From: Rheinheimera pacifica | GTDB taxonomy: Bacteria > Pseudomonadota > Gammaproteobacteria > Enterobacterales > Alteromonadaceae | Length of the DNA: 64,000 nt | Assembly (NCBI RefSeq): GCF_024809855.1 | Contig: NZ_JANUEM010000006.1 | Coordinates: forward strand, 140,710 to 204,709 | Direction of reading: 5' to 3' | Shown here: in pieces, positions 24,509 through 34,260 of the stretch | Position numbering within the stretch: the first letter of the stretch is position 1 | Layout: each line of letters starts with the position of its first letter | Position numbers and translations under genes: made by a program | Notes under the pieces: model-generated | Told to the model about the DNA's origin: nothing | Databases searched by the model: none | Seen by the model: the letters and a program-made list of their open reading frames with translations, nothing else

Positions 24509-25855
24509 ATGCGCCAATTAGTAACCAAAATTCCCAAACAACACCGCGTCTTAATTGTCGCCACTTCGGTGTTCTTATCTATTGTTTTATTATTACCATC
24601 AGAACAAGCCTCTGCCTCTAAAGGCAGTAAAAGCGACAGTCTGGAAATAGGCAAGCGCTACAGCCTGGATATTCCACAAAGCGCAGAAGATTTAGCTCTT
24701 GAGCAAGCCATTTCTGAATTACCTGCCCTGCCAGAAGAAGACTTGTCGTTAAACTGGTCGATATTGCAGGTACAAAGAGGTGATGCATTGTCAGCCCTGT
24801 TCAAAAAGGCCAATATCAGCCAACAAGTTATGCTGGAAGTGTTGGCATTAGGTAATAGTGTTAAAACGCTAACCAGACTGTTTCCGGGCGAGCAACTTGA
24901 ATTTGGCGTAAACGAAACGGGTGAGTTACAGGAACTACGCTATGCGCTGAACCACTTAACCACGTTACGTGTAAGCCGCAATACTGAAGGTAACTTTGTT
25001 GCCGAAGAACTGAAAAAAGAAGTTGAGCTGCGTAGCCAGTTTGCCAGCGCAGAAATTCGCAGTAATTTCTGGAGTGCCGGTATAGAAGCCGGTTTAAGTG
25101 AAGCACAAATTATGAGCCTGGCCGGTATTTTCGGCTGGGATATCGACTTTGGTTTAGATATCCGTAGTGGCGACAGCTTCAGCGTACTGTACGAAACCCA
25201 ATATGTTGATGGTGAGTTTATCAGCAATGGTAATATTGTTGCCGCTCAGTTCCAGAACCAGGGGCATGTGTATCAGGCTGTACGTCATACCGATGGCAAC
25301 TACTACAAACCTGATGGTGCCAGTATGCGTCAGGCATTTTTGCGCGCGCCGGTCAGCTTTCAGTATGTCAGCTCAAACTTTAACCCACGCCGCCTGCATC
25401 CGGTGCTGGGCACAGTGCGCGCACACAACGGCGTAGATTATGTTGCGCCGGTTGGTACGCCGATTATGGCTGCAGGTGATGGCCGTGTTATTGCGTCTAC
25501 CTACAACAACCTGAATGGCCACTATGTGTTTATTCAGCATGCCAACAATATTGTGACAAAGTACCTGCATCTGTCGCGCCGTGATGTTAAACAAGGTGAC
25601 AGAGTGCGTCAGGGCCAGGCTATTGGCCGTTTAGGTGCAACAGGCCGGGTTACCGGCGCACACTTACACTATGAGTTTGTGATTGACGGCGTACACCGTA
25701 ACCCGAGAACTGTTAAGTTACCGCAAGCTACACCGCTACAAGGCCAGGAAAAGCAGTTATTCAGCCAACATGCACAGCAAATTATTGCGCAACTGGCGAC
25801 TAAAGAGCGGGTGTTGCTGGCAAAAACCGCTACAGCAGCAACCGCTGCTCCTTAA
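24509..25855 (+). CDS. mepM: Murein DD-endopeptidase MepM-like (M23 family)
   Basis: A 448-residue peptidase that cuts cross-links in peptidoglycan to allow wall growth. The start at 24509 (MRQLVTKIPKQHRV) precedes a membrane/signal segment (ILLLP region). An open start at 24386 overlaps the tyrS promoter and is rejected. An OapA/LysM-like domain (about 75-150, LQVRGDALSALFKKANISQ) precedes the M23 domain (about 300-410). The zinc ligands are in HNGVDYVAP and HLHYEF, and the connecting motif is VFIQHANNIVTKYLHLS. It faces tyrS divergently, as in many relatives. Confidence 0.9.
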   Translation: MRQLVTKIPKQHRVLIVATSVFLSIVLLLPSEQASASKGSKSDSLEIGKRYSLDIPQSAEDLALEQAISELPALPEEDLSLNWSILQVQRGDALSALFKKANISQQVMLEVLALGNSVKTLTRLFPGEQLEFGVNETGELQELRYALNHLTTLRVSRNTEGNFVAEELKKEVELRSQFASAEIRSNFWSAGIEAGLSEAQIMSLAGIFGWDIDFGLDIRSGDSFSVLYETQYVDGEFISNGNIVAAQFQNQGHVYQAVRHTDGNYYKPDGASMRQAFLRAPVSFQYVSSNFNPRRLHPVLGTVRAHNGVDYVAPVGTPIMAAGDGRVIASTYNNLNGHYVFIQHANNIVTKYLHLSRRDVKQGDRVRQGQAIGRLGATGRVTGAHLHYEFVIDGVHRNPRTVKLPQATPLQGQEKQLFSQHAQQIIAQLATKERVLLAKTATAATAAP

Positions 25856-25872
25856 GCAACTTACAGCTCATT

Positions 25873-25905
25873 AAAAAGCCCGGTCAAATGAACCGGGCTT
25901 TTTTT
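25873..25905. terminator. Bidirectional terminator between mepM and oadB
   Basis: AAGCCCGGT and ACCGGGCTT form the stem, with A5 before and T7 after. It can end mepM on the plus strand and oadGAB on the minus strand. Confidence 0.88.
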
Positions 25906-25917
25906 ATCTGTTTAACC

Positions 25918-27048
25918 TTAACCAACCAGTGCCAGTAAAATACCGGCAGCAACGGCAGAACCTATTACACCGGCAACATTAGGCCCCATGGCATGCATCA
26001 GTAAGAAGTTATGTGGGTTAGCTTCCAGCCCTACTTTGTTTACCACCCGCGCTGACATTGGCACGGCTGACACTCCGGCCGCACCAATTAACGGGTTAAT
26101 AGGCTGCTTGGAGAACTTAGCCATAAACTTAGCCATAATAACCCCGGAGGCCGTACCTATGGCAAAGGCGACCGCACCCAGCACCAAAATGCCGAGGGTT
26201 TGCATCGTTAAAAACTTATCCGCACTAAGCCTGGACCCAACAGCGAGCCCCAGGAAAATGGTGACAATATTAATCAGCTCGTTTTGCGCAGTTTTACTTA
26301 AGCGCTCCACCACTCCTGATTCACGCATCAGGTTACCCAGACAAAACATACCAATCAGCGGCGCGGCACTTGGCAGTAATAAAATAGTGAGCAGTAATAC
26401 CGCCAGCGGGAAAATAATCTTTTCTTTCTTACTAACAGTACGCAGTTGCACCATCTGAATATTACGCTCAACTTTAGTGGTTAAAGCGCGCATAATCGGC
26501 GGCTGGATAATAGGCACCAGCGCCATGTAAGAATATGCCGCTACGGCAATAGCACCGAGTAAATCAGGCGCCAGCCGGGAGGCAAGAAAAATTGCGGTAG
26601 GGCCGTCTGCCCCGCCAATAATGGCAATGGCTGAGGCTTCTTTAAGCGTAAAACTTAAACCCGGAACTGCATTTAATGCAATAGCGCCTAATAAGGTAGC
26701 AAAAATACCAAACTGCGCTGCGGCACCTAATAACAGCATTCTGGGGTTGGCAATTAAGGCACCAAAATCCGTTAATGCGCCAACCCCCATAAAAATCAGC
26801 AACGGAAAAATACCGGTGCTGATGCCAACATCGTAAATCATATATAACAAGCCGCCAGGATCGCCCATACCAGCCAGCGGAATGTTGGTTAATATAGCGC
26901 CAAAACCAATCGGCAGTAATAACAGCGGCTCAAAACCACGGGCAATAGCCAGATAAAGCAAAATAAATCCGACCAGCATCATCACTACCTGGCCGGCGGT
27001 AAAATGCACCAAACCGGTTGAAGCAATTAAGGTTGCAACAGCGTCCAT
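25918..27048 (-). CDS. oadB: Oxaloacetate decarboxylase beta subunit, sodium-pumping membrane subunit
   Basis: A 376-residue inner-membrane protein. It couples decarboxylation of carboxybiotin to sodium export. Characteristic segments are [36 protein letters not shown] (with the conserved Asp of the Na+ site region), [15 protein letters not shown] and the C-terminal [19 protein letters not shown]. It is the last gene of the oadG-oadA-oadB operon, 19 bases after oadA. Length is slightly below the 430-residue long forms but agrees with many proteobacterial OadB. Confidence 0.93.
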   Translation of the reverse strand: MDAVATLIASTGLVHFTAGQVVMMLVGFILLYLAIARGFEPLLLLPIGFGAILTNIPLAGMGDPGGLLYMIYDVGISTGIFPLLIFMGVGALTDFGALIANPRMLLLGAAAQFGIFATLLGAIALNAVPGLSFTLKEASAIAIIGGADGPTAIFLASRLAPDLLGAIAVAAYSYMALVPIIQPPIMRALTTKVERNIQMVQLRTVSKKEKIIFPLAVLLLTILLLPSAAPLIGMFCLGNLMRESGVVERLSKTAQNELINIVTIFLGLAVGSRLSADKFLTMQTLGILVLGAVAFAIGTASGVIMAKFMAKFSKQPINPLIGAAGVSAVPMSARVVNKVGLEANPHNFLLMHAMGPNVAGVIGSAVAAGILLALVG

Positions 27049-27067
27049 GAAAATTCCTCAGTTCAGT

Positions 27068-28849
27068 CTAGTCAAAGCTGATCAGTACATCGCCGGTGCT
27101 AACAGCATCACCGGCAGCAACATGAATATTGACCACAGTACCGTCAGACACTGCCCGTACTTCGGTTTCCATTTTCATCGCTTCCATAATAATCACCACA
27201 TCACCACGCTTAACGTTAGCGCCAACTTTAGTGGCAATTTTCCAGATATTACCTGCCAGCGGCGCATTTAACGTTGCACTGCCGGTAACTGAAGCGCTGC
27301 CGGGAATATTTTCTGACACCACAGGCTTAACTGAACTGAGTTCGCCCGTTGGTGCAACCTCTACTTCATACACTTTGCCATCAACCCGCACGCTGTAGCT
27401 GGCAGGGCCACTCTGAACGGTGTTGGCTTTGGCTGGCACTTTCTTGTTATCTGTACTTTCCGGCTCCGGTGCCAGCTCAAACGCCGCCGGGTTATCACGA
27501 TTCTTCAGGAATTTTAACCCCACCTGCGGAAATAAAGCATAGGTCAGTACATCATCAATCTGCTGCTCTGCCAGACGGATATTTTCGCTTTTAGCCAGGC
27601 TGCCAAGCTCTTCCTGCAATTTGTCCAGCTCTGGCTGCAATAAATCGGCAGGTCGGCAGGTAATTGCGGTTGCCCCCGCCAATACCCTCGCCTGCAACGC
27701 GGCATTCATTGGTGCCGGGGTAGCGCCGTACTCGCCTTTTAATACACCGGCGGTTTCTTTGGTAATACTTTTATAGCGCTCACCGGTAAGCACATTTAAT
27801 ACCGCCTGAGTGCCCACTATTTGTGATGTTGGGGTAACCAGCGGTAAAAAGCCGAGATCTTCGCGCACATGAGGGATTTCTTGTAACACAGCGTCCAGTT
27901 TATCCAGTGCGCCCTGCTCTTTTAACTGGCTTTCCATATTGGTTAGCATGCCACCTGGCACCTGTGCCAGCAAAATACGGGCATCGACACCTTTTAATGA
28001 ACCTTCAAACTGCGCATATTTCTTCCGCACATCGCGAAAATAAGCGGCAATCTCAGCCAGCAGTTCTAAATTCAGCCCGGTGTCGCGCTCGGTGCCTTCA
28101 ACAATTGCCACCATAGTTTCAGTGGCGCTATGACCATAGGTCATACTCATTGACGATATAGCGGTGTCCAGCATATCAATACCGGCGTCGATGGCTTTTT
28201 GATAAGTGGCAGTGCTTAAGCCTGTAGTAGCATGGCACTGCATCGCCAGCGGAATTTTAGTGGCTTCTTTAATACGGGTAACCAGCTCTTCACACTCGTA
28301 GGGTTTGAGCAAACCGGCCATATCTTTAATGCAAACCGAATGGCACCCCATATCTTCCAGTTGGCGTGCCATATCTACCCACATATCAATGGTGTGTACC
28401 GGGCTAACTGTATAAGAAATAGTACCCTGCGCATGAGCGCCAACTTTAATGGCAGCCTGAACCGCAGTTTGCAGGTTGCGGATGTCGTTCATGGCGTCGA
28501 AAATACGAAACACATCAACGCCGTTTTCATGTGCACGTTCAACAAAGGCGGTTACTACATCATCGGCATAGTGGCGGTAGCCTAATAAATTTTGTCCGCG
28601 CAGCAGCATTTGCTGTTTGGTATTTGGCATGGCTTTTTTCAGTTCGCGGATGCGGTGCCAGGGGTCTTCGCCAAGATAACGGATACAGGCATCAAAGGTA
28701 GCCCCACCCCAGGACTCCATCGACCAATAGCCCACTTTATCCAGCTTGGCCGCAATAGGCAGCATATCTTCCAGCCGCAACCGGGTTGCCAGTAATGACT
28801 GATGCGCATCGCGCAGCACAAGTTCAGTAAGTAATAATGGCTTGCTCAT
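27068..28849 (-). CDS. oadA: Oxaloacetate decarboxylase alpha subunit, biotin-carrying
   Basis: A 593-residue carboxyltransferase. The N-terminal TIM-barrel has [42 protein letters not shown] and [17 protein letters not shown] (metal-binding region). A PYC_OADA domain follows, then a Pro/Ala linker and a biotinyl domain with EAMKMETEV, whose Lys is the biotin site. It transfers the carboxyl group of oxaloacetate to biotin, and the beta subunit then releases CO2 with Na+ export. Second gene of the operon, 12 bases before oadG's stop on the upstream side. Confidence 0.95.
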   Translation of the reverse strand: MSKPLLLTELVLRDAHQSLLATRLRLEDMLPIAAKLDKVGYWSMESWGGATFDACIRYLGEDPWHRIRELKKAMPNTKQQMLLRGQNLLGYRHYADDVVTAFVERAHENGVDVFRIFDAMNDIRNLQTAVQAAIKVGAHAQGTISYTVSPVHTIDMWVDMARQLEDMGCHSVCIKDMAGLLKPYECEELVTRIKEATKIPLAMQCHATTGLSTATYQKAIDAGIDMLDTAISSMSMTYGHSATETMVAIVEGTERDTGLNLELLAEIAAYFRDVRKKYAQFEGSLKGVDARILLAQVPGGMLTNMESQLKEQGALDKLDAVLQEIPHVREDLGFLPLVTPTSQIVGTQAVLNVLTGERYKSITKETAGVLKGEYGATPAPMNAALQARVLAGATAITCRPADLLQPELDKLQEELGSLAKSENIRLAEQQIDDVLTYALFPQVGLKFLKNRDNPAAFELAPEPESTDNKKVPAKANTVQSGPASYSVRVDGKVYEVEVAPTGELSSVKPVVSENIPGSASVTGSATLNAPLAGNIWKIATKVGANVKRGDVVIIMEAMKMETEVRAVSDGTVVNIHVAAGDAVSTGDVLISFD

Positions 28850-28861
28850 GCCTGAGTCCTC

Positions 28862-29101
28862 TTATTGTTGTTGGCGATACTGATGTATAGCGCCTGAAAT
28901 AGCGGCAATGACTGCCGGGCTGGGGCCACTGCTGACACTTTCTACTCTGGTAGTTTTATCTGCGGTTTTTGCCGGAAAATAGCGCTGCATTACAGCACTG
29001 AGTATTTGTACGACAAACACCAGCAGTAATAAGAATGCAAACACCGCAACCATGCCAATTAACATCAGGCTTGCGGCTTCCCATAGTAACTCTGTAACCA
29101 T
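28862..29101 (-). CDS. oadG: Oxaloacetate decarboxylase gamma subunit
   Basis: A 79-residue subunit with one N-terminal membrane helix (about 10-32) and a charged tail ending AIHQYRQQQ. OadG assembles the alpha and beta subunits. The ATG at 29101 is preceded by a strong GGAGG, and the frame's earlier start is not needed. It is first in oadGAB. A run of MetJ-like boxes lies about 190-225 bases upstream. The region 29102-29375 holds only promoter and hairpin sequence. Confidence 0.88.
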   Translation of the reverse strand: MVTELLWEAASLMLIGMVAVFAFLLLLVFVVQILSAVMQRYFPAKTADKTTRVESVSSGPSPAVIAAISGAIHQYRQQQ

Positions 29102-29292
29102 AGCCGTTTCCTCCTTCAGTTGGCTGCACTTTACTGACAACACACAGGTATAGTCAGAATAGTTGAACACTGCCGGCCCGGCCTGATTTTATCCGGCCGA
29201 CCCTGCATTATGCGCAGTTAACGTTAGTACGCTAAATAAAACTCAGTGATAGCTGCTATTTATGCTAACAATTTGCATAACATGCCTACACT

Positions 29293-29324
29293 ACACGTAA
29301 AGACATTCAAATGTCTAGCCATCT
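29293..29324 (-). promoter_or_regulatory. Run of four MetJ-like boxes upstream of oadGAB
   Basis: Four contiguous 8-mers match AGACGTCT at 5, 5, 6 and 6 positions. Boxes two and three (29301-29316) together form the perfect palindrome AGACATTCAAATGTCT, and box four is AGCCATCT. MetJ binds such tandem palindromic boxes cooperatively. The nearest gene that could use the site is oadG, because pqiC ends just past it on the same strand. Regulation of oadGAB by MetJ is an inference. Confidence 0.55.
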
Positions 29325-29375
29325 GAATAAATGATAGTAGCTGCTTATCGCATTAGAGCAATAAGCAGCTGCAAG

Positions 29376-29921
29376 TTATGCCGCGTCAGTCAGTTGCCGG
29401 GCGATTTGCTGGCTAAGCTGCTGCACTGCCTGTCCCAGCGCCTGTACCAGTGCAGGGTAACCATCGTCGGTTAAGGCAATACGAATATTGAAAGGTTGTG
29501 AACCTTGCTGCGAACTCAGCGCAAAGCGGCCACTGACAATAGCATGGCCGTCAGCCAGGCCGTGAAACTGCTCCAACTGCACAGAAATACGCACAGTGTC
29601 GGGCCGGGCCTGTAACACTGCTGCATAGCCTGGCGTTTGTGCCAGCACTCTGTCACGTAACTGCCGTTGTAATTGCTGAGCCAGTGCCTCTGCCCACAAG
29701 TGCTGGCGAGCCGTAACCAATTCAACATCAGATAACTGCATTACTAACCCGCGGCCATTGAGATAGCTGGCTACCTGTACCGGCTCAATATAAACAGACC
29801 CCGCTTCAGAGACTGAGCTGCCCGGCGTTACCGGCGCTGCCGGTAACTGGTAATAATTACTGGCAGGCTGGCTGGCACAACCCGTTAGCAGCAAAAGCAG
29901 CGCCGCTGTAATATATCTCAT
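29376..29921 (-). CDS. pqiC: Outer-membrane lipoprotein PqiC
   Basis: A 181-residue lipoprotein. The lipobox is LLTGCAS and the mature part (DUF330/ABC-type auxiliary lipoprotein) starts SNYYQLPAAP. PqiC forms the outer-membrane end of the PqiABC intermembrane lipid conduit. Its start overlaps pqiB's stop by 4 bases (ATGA), so it is coupled. A hairpin (AGCTGCTTAT with ATAAGCAGCT, about 29339-29371) lies past the stop. Confidence 0.88.
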   Translation of the reverse strand: MRYITAALLLLLTGCASQPASNYYQLPAAPVTPGSSVSEAGSVYIEPVQVASYLNGRGLVMQLSDVELVTARQHLWAEALAQQLQRQLRDRVLAQTPGYAAVLQARPDTVRISVQLEQFHGLADGHAIVSGRFALSSQQGSQPFNIRIALTDDGYPALVQALGQAVQQLSQQIARQLTDAA

Positions 29922-31585
29922 TGCTTTGCCCTCTTCGGTTCAGGATCTTTAGGAATATCAGCTTCAAACACCAGCGCATTACTTTGCTGATTTAGCGTAT
30001 GGAGTACAGGTTGCAACTCCCGTAGCACCTGATCCAGCGTTTGCAGGTTACCATTAAGTCTGTCGTAAGCTACTGACCCAGGGCTTAAACCAGCCAGCAT
30101 CTGCTGCAGATCCTGCAGGCTTTGTTGTAACTGTGCCGGTAACTGTTGCACCTGTGGGCTGGATACCAAAGCATCCAGCTGAGTGACCATTTTGCTGGCG
30201 TTTTGCAATAAAACCTCGGTACTTTGCATAGTTTGTTCACTTTGCACCAGCAACTGCTCAACCGGCAGGTTATTAATTTTATCCAGTGCCATCAGCACTT
30301 TTTGTTCAATATTACTCAGACCGCTACGGGCAGTGGGTAACATCGGGTAACCTGCGCTCTGGCTTAGCGCCAGTTGCTGTGCCTGCATGGCCTGTTGCTC
30401 AACGTCTGGCGCCGCATCCTGGTTGATATCCAAATCAATATAAAGTGCGCCGGTTAACAGGTTGCCGGTTTTTAATGCCGCATACATGCCTAAATGTGCA
30501 GCTTTCTCCAGCTCCTGACGCAGTTGCGCTAAACTCAGGTTTTCATACAAACGCCCGGCTTCAATACGGATAAGCACCGGTATGCCCTGTTGCAGTGACA
30601 CCTCAAACGGTTTATCGATAGAAAAAAAGAACGGTACGCTGGTAACTGTACCAACCCGGACACCGCGGTATTCTACCGGTGCACCGGCTTTTAAACCGCG
30701 TACTGACTCTTCAAAAAACAGCAGATATTCAACAAATTCACTGTATAAACCTTCCTGAATACTCTGTTTATTCGGAAACAACTGAAATTCAGCACCGTTT
30801 TTTACTGCTTCACCTGCCGGCCAACCCTGCATTAAATCGAAGCTGACACCACCGCTGAGTAAGGTAGTGGCAGAGCCTACATCAACCTGCAACCCTTCTG
30901 CCGACAAATCGACTGAAAAACCACTGCTAAGCCAGAAGCGTACATTCTCTGATACCAACACATCAAACGGCGCGCGGATATACAACTGGTATTGGGTACG
31001 GCGTAGTGTCAAATCAAATTCACTTTGTTCTACCGTGCCGACCTCATAACCGCGATACAATACCGGATCGCCAACCACCAGCCCACCGCTATCAGCTGTA
31101 CTTAATAACACCCGTATGCCCGGCGCGTCGGCGGGGGCAATAGGAGGCGCGTCCAGCAGCGGGTACTCCAGTTGCTGTTTTTCCGCATCGCCCGGCTGCA
31201 GTTCTATATAAACGCCCGACAACAGGGTATTAAGCCCGGTAATACCACCGCGGCCAACCTGTGGCTTTACCACCCAAAACTGTGAGCCGGTGTTTAGCAG
31301 AGGGGTAATATTCGGTTTCATCCGTGCTTTAATGATCACTTGCTTTAAATCATCACTCAGCTCAACCGACACCACCTGGCCTACATCCACACTGCGGCTT
31401 TTGATCTGGGTTTTTCCAGCAATAATACCGCCGGCGTCAGCCGTTAGTAAGGTGAGTAAAGCCCCCTGTTGCTGGTAATGGTTGTACAGCATCCAGATAC
31501 CTATCAAAACAGCCGCTATCGGCACCACCCAGATCGGCGACCACTGCTTTATCCGGCTTACCTGTGCACTATGTTGTTGCGTCAA
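29918..31585 (-). CDS. pqiB: Intermembrane transport protein PqiB (MCE domains)
   Basis: One N-terminal helix (WSPIWVVPIAAVLIGIWMLY) anchors it in the inner membrane. Three MCE/MlaD domains follow, each with a GG-V-GDPV/GAPVEYRGVRVGTV-type motif (about 40-140, 155-255, 285-385). A long C-terminal coiled coil rich in Gln and Leu completes the protein, as in the syringe-like PqiB tunnel. The upstream gene's stop lies inside the frame. I place the start at a TTG (31585), 9 bases after GAGG, giving 555 residues. A start at 31636 is also open but overlaps pqiA by 68 bases. Confidence 0.88.
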   Translation of the reverse strand: MTQQHSAQVSRIKQWSPIWVVPIAAVLIGIWMLYNHYQQQGALLTLLTADAGGIIAGKTQIKSRSVDVGQVVSVELSDDLKQVIIKARMKPNITPLLNTGSQFWVVKPQVGRGGITGLNTLLSGVYIELQPGDAEKQQLEYPLLDAPPIAPADAPGIRVLLSTADSGGLVVGDPVLYRGYEVGTVEQSEFDLTLRRTQYQLYIRAPFDVLVSENVRFWLSSGFSVDLSAEGLQVDVGSATTLLSGGVSFDLMQGWPAGEAVKNGAEFQLFPNKQSIQEGLYSEFVEYLLFFEESVRGLKAGAPVEYRGVRVGTVTSVPFFFSIDKPFEVSLQQGIPVLIRIEAGRLYENLSLAQLRQELEKAAHLGMYAALKTGNLLTGALYIDLDINQDAAPDVEQQAMQAQQLALSQSAGYPMLPTARSGLSNIEQKVLMALDKINNLPVEQLLVQSEQTMQSTEVLLQNASKMVTQLDALVSSPQVQQLPAQLQQSLQDLQQMLAGLSPGSVAYDRLNGNLQTLDQVLRELQPVLHTLNQQSNALVFEADIPKDPEPKRAKQ

Positions 31586-32876
31586 AACTGGCGTCCTCTT
31601 GTTCGGCCAATGGGTCCCAGAGTAATCTTGGGTCAAAACTCAGTGCTGCCAGCATGGTCAGGATCACCACTGCCGCGAATACCAAGGCCCCTACACCGGG
31701 ATATACACTCATAAACAAATCAAACCGTACCAATGCCGCCATAATAGCAACCACCAGTACATCCACCATAGACCAGCGGCCAACCCAGTCTACCAAACGA
31801 TATATTGTACCGGAGTGGCGCTGGCGTCGTGAAAAGGGCAAACGGGTTAAATAACATAACCAGAACATAATCAATATTTTAGCTACCGGCACTATCACAC
31901 TGGCAATCAGTATAATAATGGCTACCGGGTAGGCGCCATCCTGCCACATTAATATCAGGCCACTGATAATGGTTGAGTCGGTTACCTCACCAAAAGAGAC
32001 TGTACGCATAATAGGCAACAAATTGGCTGGTATGTATAGCAATGTTGCTGCAATCAACAACGCCATGGTGTTTTGTACACTGGCCTGCTGACGTATCCGC
32101 ACTTTGGTATTGCACCGGCTGCAGTGGCTTTGTGCCAGCGGGACTAAAGCGGTACACACCTGGCATAATTTTAAATTTTGCTGTAAACCGGTTTTACCGG
32201 CATGCGCTTCAACCTCCGGTATCGGATAGGGTGCAATTTTGGACCACAGCTCGCGCCGGTCAATCACCTGAAAAGTACGCAGATGCAACAAACAAAACAG
32301 GCAGAACGCCCAAAAGCTGGGGCCCAGCGAAATATCAGCATCAGCCACTAATTTAACAAAGCTGATAATCAGCCCCATCAGAAAAATGTCTACCATACTC
32401 CAGGGTTTTAGCATGTACAGTACCCGGGCTACCCAGGTACAGGCTGGCAAGGGGTAAAGCATCCCCAACTTTAAATACAATACAGCCAGCATACAGGCGG
32501 CAGGCACAGCCTGAATAAACAGCCAGATCAAAATCGCCAACCATTGTTGGTGCTCTGAAAATAATACTGAGGACGTATCAAAAAAATTCATTGCGTTGCT
32601 GTTGCCAGCAGCAAACATACTGACAAAGGGGAATAAATTAGCCAGCAATAACATAAATAATGCACTACCGGCATACAACACAGGGCGTAATACCGGTTGT
32701 GGATGGCACGCATCCAGGTGCAGGCCGCAGCGGGAGCAACTTGCCTCTTCGCCCGGTGCCAGTTCTGGCATTAACTGAACCAAATCACAATGCCGGCATA
32801 ATACCAACTCACCAGACAGCCCTTGCGGCCTTAATGGTTTTGATAAAGGTACAGCTGAAGTATCAGATATCATCAC
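31569..32876 (-). CDS. pqiA: Inner-membrane protein PqiA
   Basis: A 435-residue membrane protein with two PqiA repeats, each starting with a zinc-ribbon pair (CRHCDLVQ...CSRCGLHL and CQVCTALV...CSRCNTKV). Four hydrophobic segments follow each repeat. PqiA sits with the MCE protein PqiB in an inner-to-outer membrane lipid transport system that is induced by oxidative and envelope stress in E. coli. First gene of pqiABC. The 160 bases upstream hold its promoter region, including an AT-rich stretch near 32965. Confidence 0.92.
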   Translation of the reverse strand: MMISDTSAVPLSKPLRPQGLSGELVLCRHCDLVQLMPELAPGEEASCSRCGLHLDACHPQPVLRPVLYAGSALFMLLLANLFPFVSMFAAGNSNAMNFFDTSSVLFSEHQQWLAILIWLFIQAVPAACMLAVLYLKLGMLYPLPACTWVARVLYMLKPWSMVDIFLMGLIISFVKLVADADISLGPSFWAFCLFCLLHLRTFQVIDRRELWSKIAPYPIPEVEAHAGKTGLQQNLKLCQVCTALVPLAQSHCSRCNTKVRIRQQASVQNTMALLIAATLLYIPANLLPIMRTVSFGEVTDSTIISGLILMWQDGAYPVAIIILIASVIVPVAKILIMFWLCYLTRLPFSRRQRHSGTIYRLVDWVGRWSMVDVLVVAIMAALVRFDLFMSVYPGVGALVFAAVVILTMLAALSFDPRLLWDPLAEQEDASFDATT

Positions 32877-33045
32877 GTGTCAGGCTTACCTGTTATTACG
32901 CGGTGACACGGTTCTAGCAAACCAAGGCTGAACTCTGCCTGAGCAAAAACCATGTAAATTCGGATACAATTTATAGCATAATCACAAGCACTTAGCGATG
33001 TAGGCAGCAGCTAAACAGCTTAAAAAGTTATATTCAGCCGAAAAG

Positions 33046-33107
33046 AAAAAACCCGCTAAGGCGTTAACCGTAGCGGGTTCTTCGTATATGGCGGGCGCAG
33101 GAGGATT
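33046..33107 (-). repeat. Extra copy of tRNA-Arg 3' end plus terminator
   Basis: This 62-base segment matches 33233-33294 at 59 of 62 positions. It contains a rho-independent terminator (AACCCGCTA with TAGCGGGTT, then a T-run on the minus strand) and the last 17 or so bases of tRNA-Arg with CCA, but no tRNA body. Such duplicated tRNA 3' ends are typical of integrative-element attachment sites. They can also result from decay of a duplicated tRNA gene. Confidence 0.8.
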
Positions 33108-33232
33108 GCAGGCGGCTATCCTGCCGCCTGCCCTGCGAGCCAGCTAAAGCTGTGCCAATTTGCTCCCGGCAAATTGGTCGAACCTTGCGGAGCTTCTCAT
33201 CCGCCTGCGTCAAATTACCTCAGGCCAGAATT
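33108..33232. other. Hairpin-rich spacer between the tRNA-end repeats
   Basis: About 125 bases with no ORF. Three compact inverted repeats follow each other: GCAGGCGGC / GCCGCCTGC around 33108-33132, CCAATTTG / CAAATTGG around 33156-33178, and GCGGA / TCCGC around 33187-33204. No protein or known RNA is recognised. It may be what remains of an inserted element, or a small structured RNA segment transcribed with the tRNAs. The 32877-33045 stretch upstream of it is the pqiA promoter side. Confidence 0.5.
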
Positions 33233-33262
33233 AAAAAACCCGCTAAGGTTTTAACCGTAGCG
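33233..33262 (-). terminator. Terminator of the tRNA operon
   Basis: On the minus strand AACCCGCTA pairs with TAGCGGGTT and is followed by six T. It lies 14 bases past the CCA end of the last tRNA-Arg. A second copy is at 33046-33075. Confidence 0.85.
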
Positions 33263-33275
33263 GGTTCTTCGTATA

Positions 33276-33352
33276 TGGCGGACGCAGGAGGATTCGAACC
33301 TCCGACCGCTCGGTTCGTAGCCGAGTACTCTATCCAGCTGAGCTATGCGTCC
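33276..33352 (-). tRNA. tRNA-Arg(ACG)
   Basis: A 77-base tRNA with encoded CCA. The acceptor stem GGACGCA pairs with TGCGTCC. The anticodon arm CTCGG-CTACGAA-CCGAG gives ACG, and the T arm is GGAGG-TTCGAAT-CCTCC. It is identical to the copy at 33416-33492. Confidence 0.97.
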
Positions 33353-33415
33353 GGTGTGTAACTATATGCAGCACAATTATTTTAAAGCACAGTGCATGAT
33401 GCTTCCCAAATCAGA

Positions 33416-33492
33416 TGGCGGACGCAGGAGGATTCGAACCTCCGACCGCTCGGTTCGTAGCCGAGTACTCTATCCAGCTGAGCTATGCGTCC
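33416..33492 (-). tRNA. tRNA-Arg(ACG), second copy
   Basis: Same 77-base sequence as the downstream copy, with ACG anticodon and encoded CCA. The 63-base spacer between the copies has no notable feature. Both copies and tRNA-Ser read in the same direction and probably form one transcript. Confidence 0.97.
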
Positions 33493-33503
33493 ATCTGATA
33501 AAA

Positions 33504-33593
33504 TGGCGGAGAAAGAGGGATTCGAACCCTCGATAGAGTTTCCCCTATACACCCTTAGCAGGGGTGCGCCTTCAGCCACTCGGCCATTTCTCC
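33504..33593 (-). tRNA. tRNA-Ser(GCT)
   Basis: A 90-base class II tRNA. The acceptor stem GGAGAAA pairs with TTTCTCC. The anticodon arm CACCC-CTGCTAA-GGGTG gives GCT. The long variable arm and the T arm GAGGG-TTCGAAT-CCCTC are intact, and CCA is encoded. It is first in the tRNA cluster. Confidence 0.97.
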
Positions 33594-33758
33594 GCTCTGT
33601 GTTGCGGCGTGTATATTAATGTCTCAGGAAAATAAGTCAAACAATTTTTAGAACTGAAAAGTGCGTTTGCCGACCTTTTAAGCAATTCACCGGAAATAAG
33701 TCATAAAACGTACAAAATCGGCAGAATTCGTCGGCAATCAGCAGATATAGCTGGGTTG

Positions 33759-33959
33759 TTAGTCGTCGTCACCATAATTTGCATCAGGTGAACCTTTCTC
33801 GGCCTGAATACGCATATAAATCTCTTCACGGTGCACCGATACTTCTTTTGGTGCATTAACACCAATACGTACCTGATTACCTTTCACACCCAGCACCGTT
33901 ACTGTTACTTCATCACCGATCATCAGTGTCTCACCAACACGACGAGTAAGAATTAGCAT
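33759..33959 (-). CDS. csrA: Carbon storage regulator CsrA
   Basis: A 66-residue RNA-binding regulator of translation and mRNA stability. The sequence [20 protein letters not shown] is nearly invariant. [21 protein letters not shown] carries the RNA-binding residues. It lies between alaS and the tRNA-Ser gene, the usual gammaproteobacterial order. About 260 bases upstream, between it and the alaS terminator, hold its promoter region and no other gene. Confidence 0.97.
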   Translation of the reverse strand: MLILTRRVGETLMIGDEVTVTVLGVKGNQVRIGVNAPKEVSVHREEIYMRIQAEKGSPDANYGDDD

Positions 33960-34217
33960 TCGTTTGCTCCTTGTTCCTTTAACCCAGCGTGACTCACACC
34001 GGTGTATACGCTAAAACGCAGTATCATAACTCAGCTGGCTGACTGATTAAAAGGCAGCGGGTTAAATTAATGATATATGCCATCAGCAATTTTGCTGCAA
34101 AACGGCTGTATTGTAGCAATTTGCCGTGCGGCTACTGCAGATATTCGATATTCCGAAGTCGATTCACGGCAGATAACCATTTTGTCTGTTACGGCAATGC
34201 AGCGTTGCAAGATCAGT

Positions 34218-34243
34218 AAAGAAAGGCGTCAGCGCCCTTCTTT
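34218..34243 (-). terminator. Terminator of alaS
   Basis: On the minus strand AAAGAAGGGCG pairs with CGCCTTTCTTT (10 of 11) around a short loop, and the right arm supplies a T-rich end. It lies 18 bases past the alaS stop. Confidence 0.7.
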
Positions 34244-34260
34244 ATACTAATTCAAGCAGT

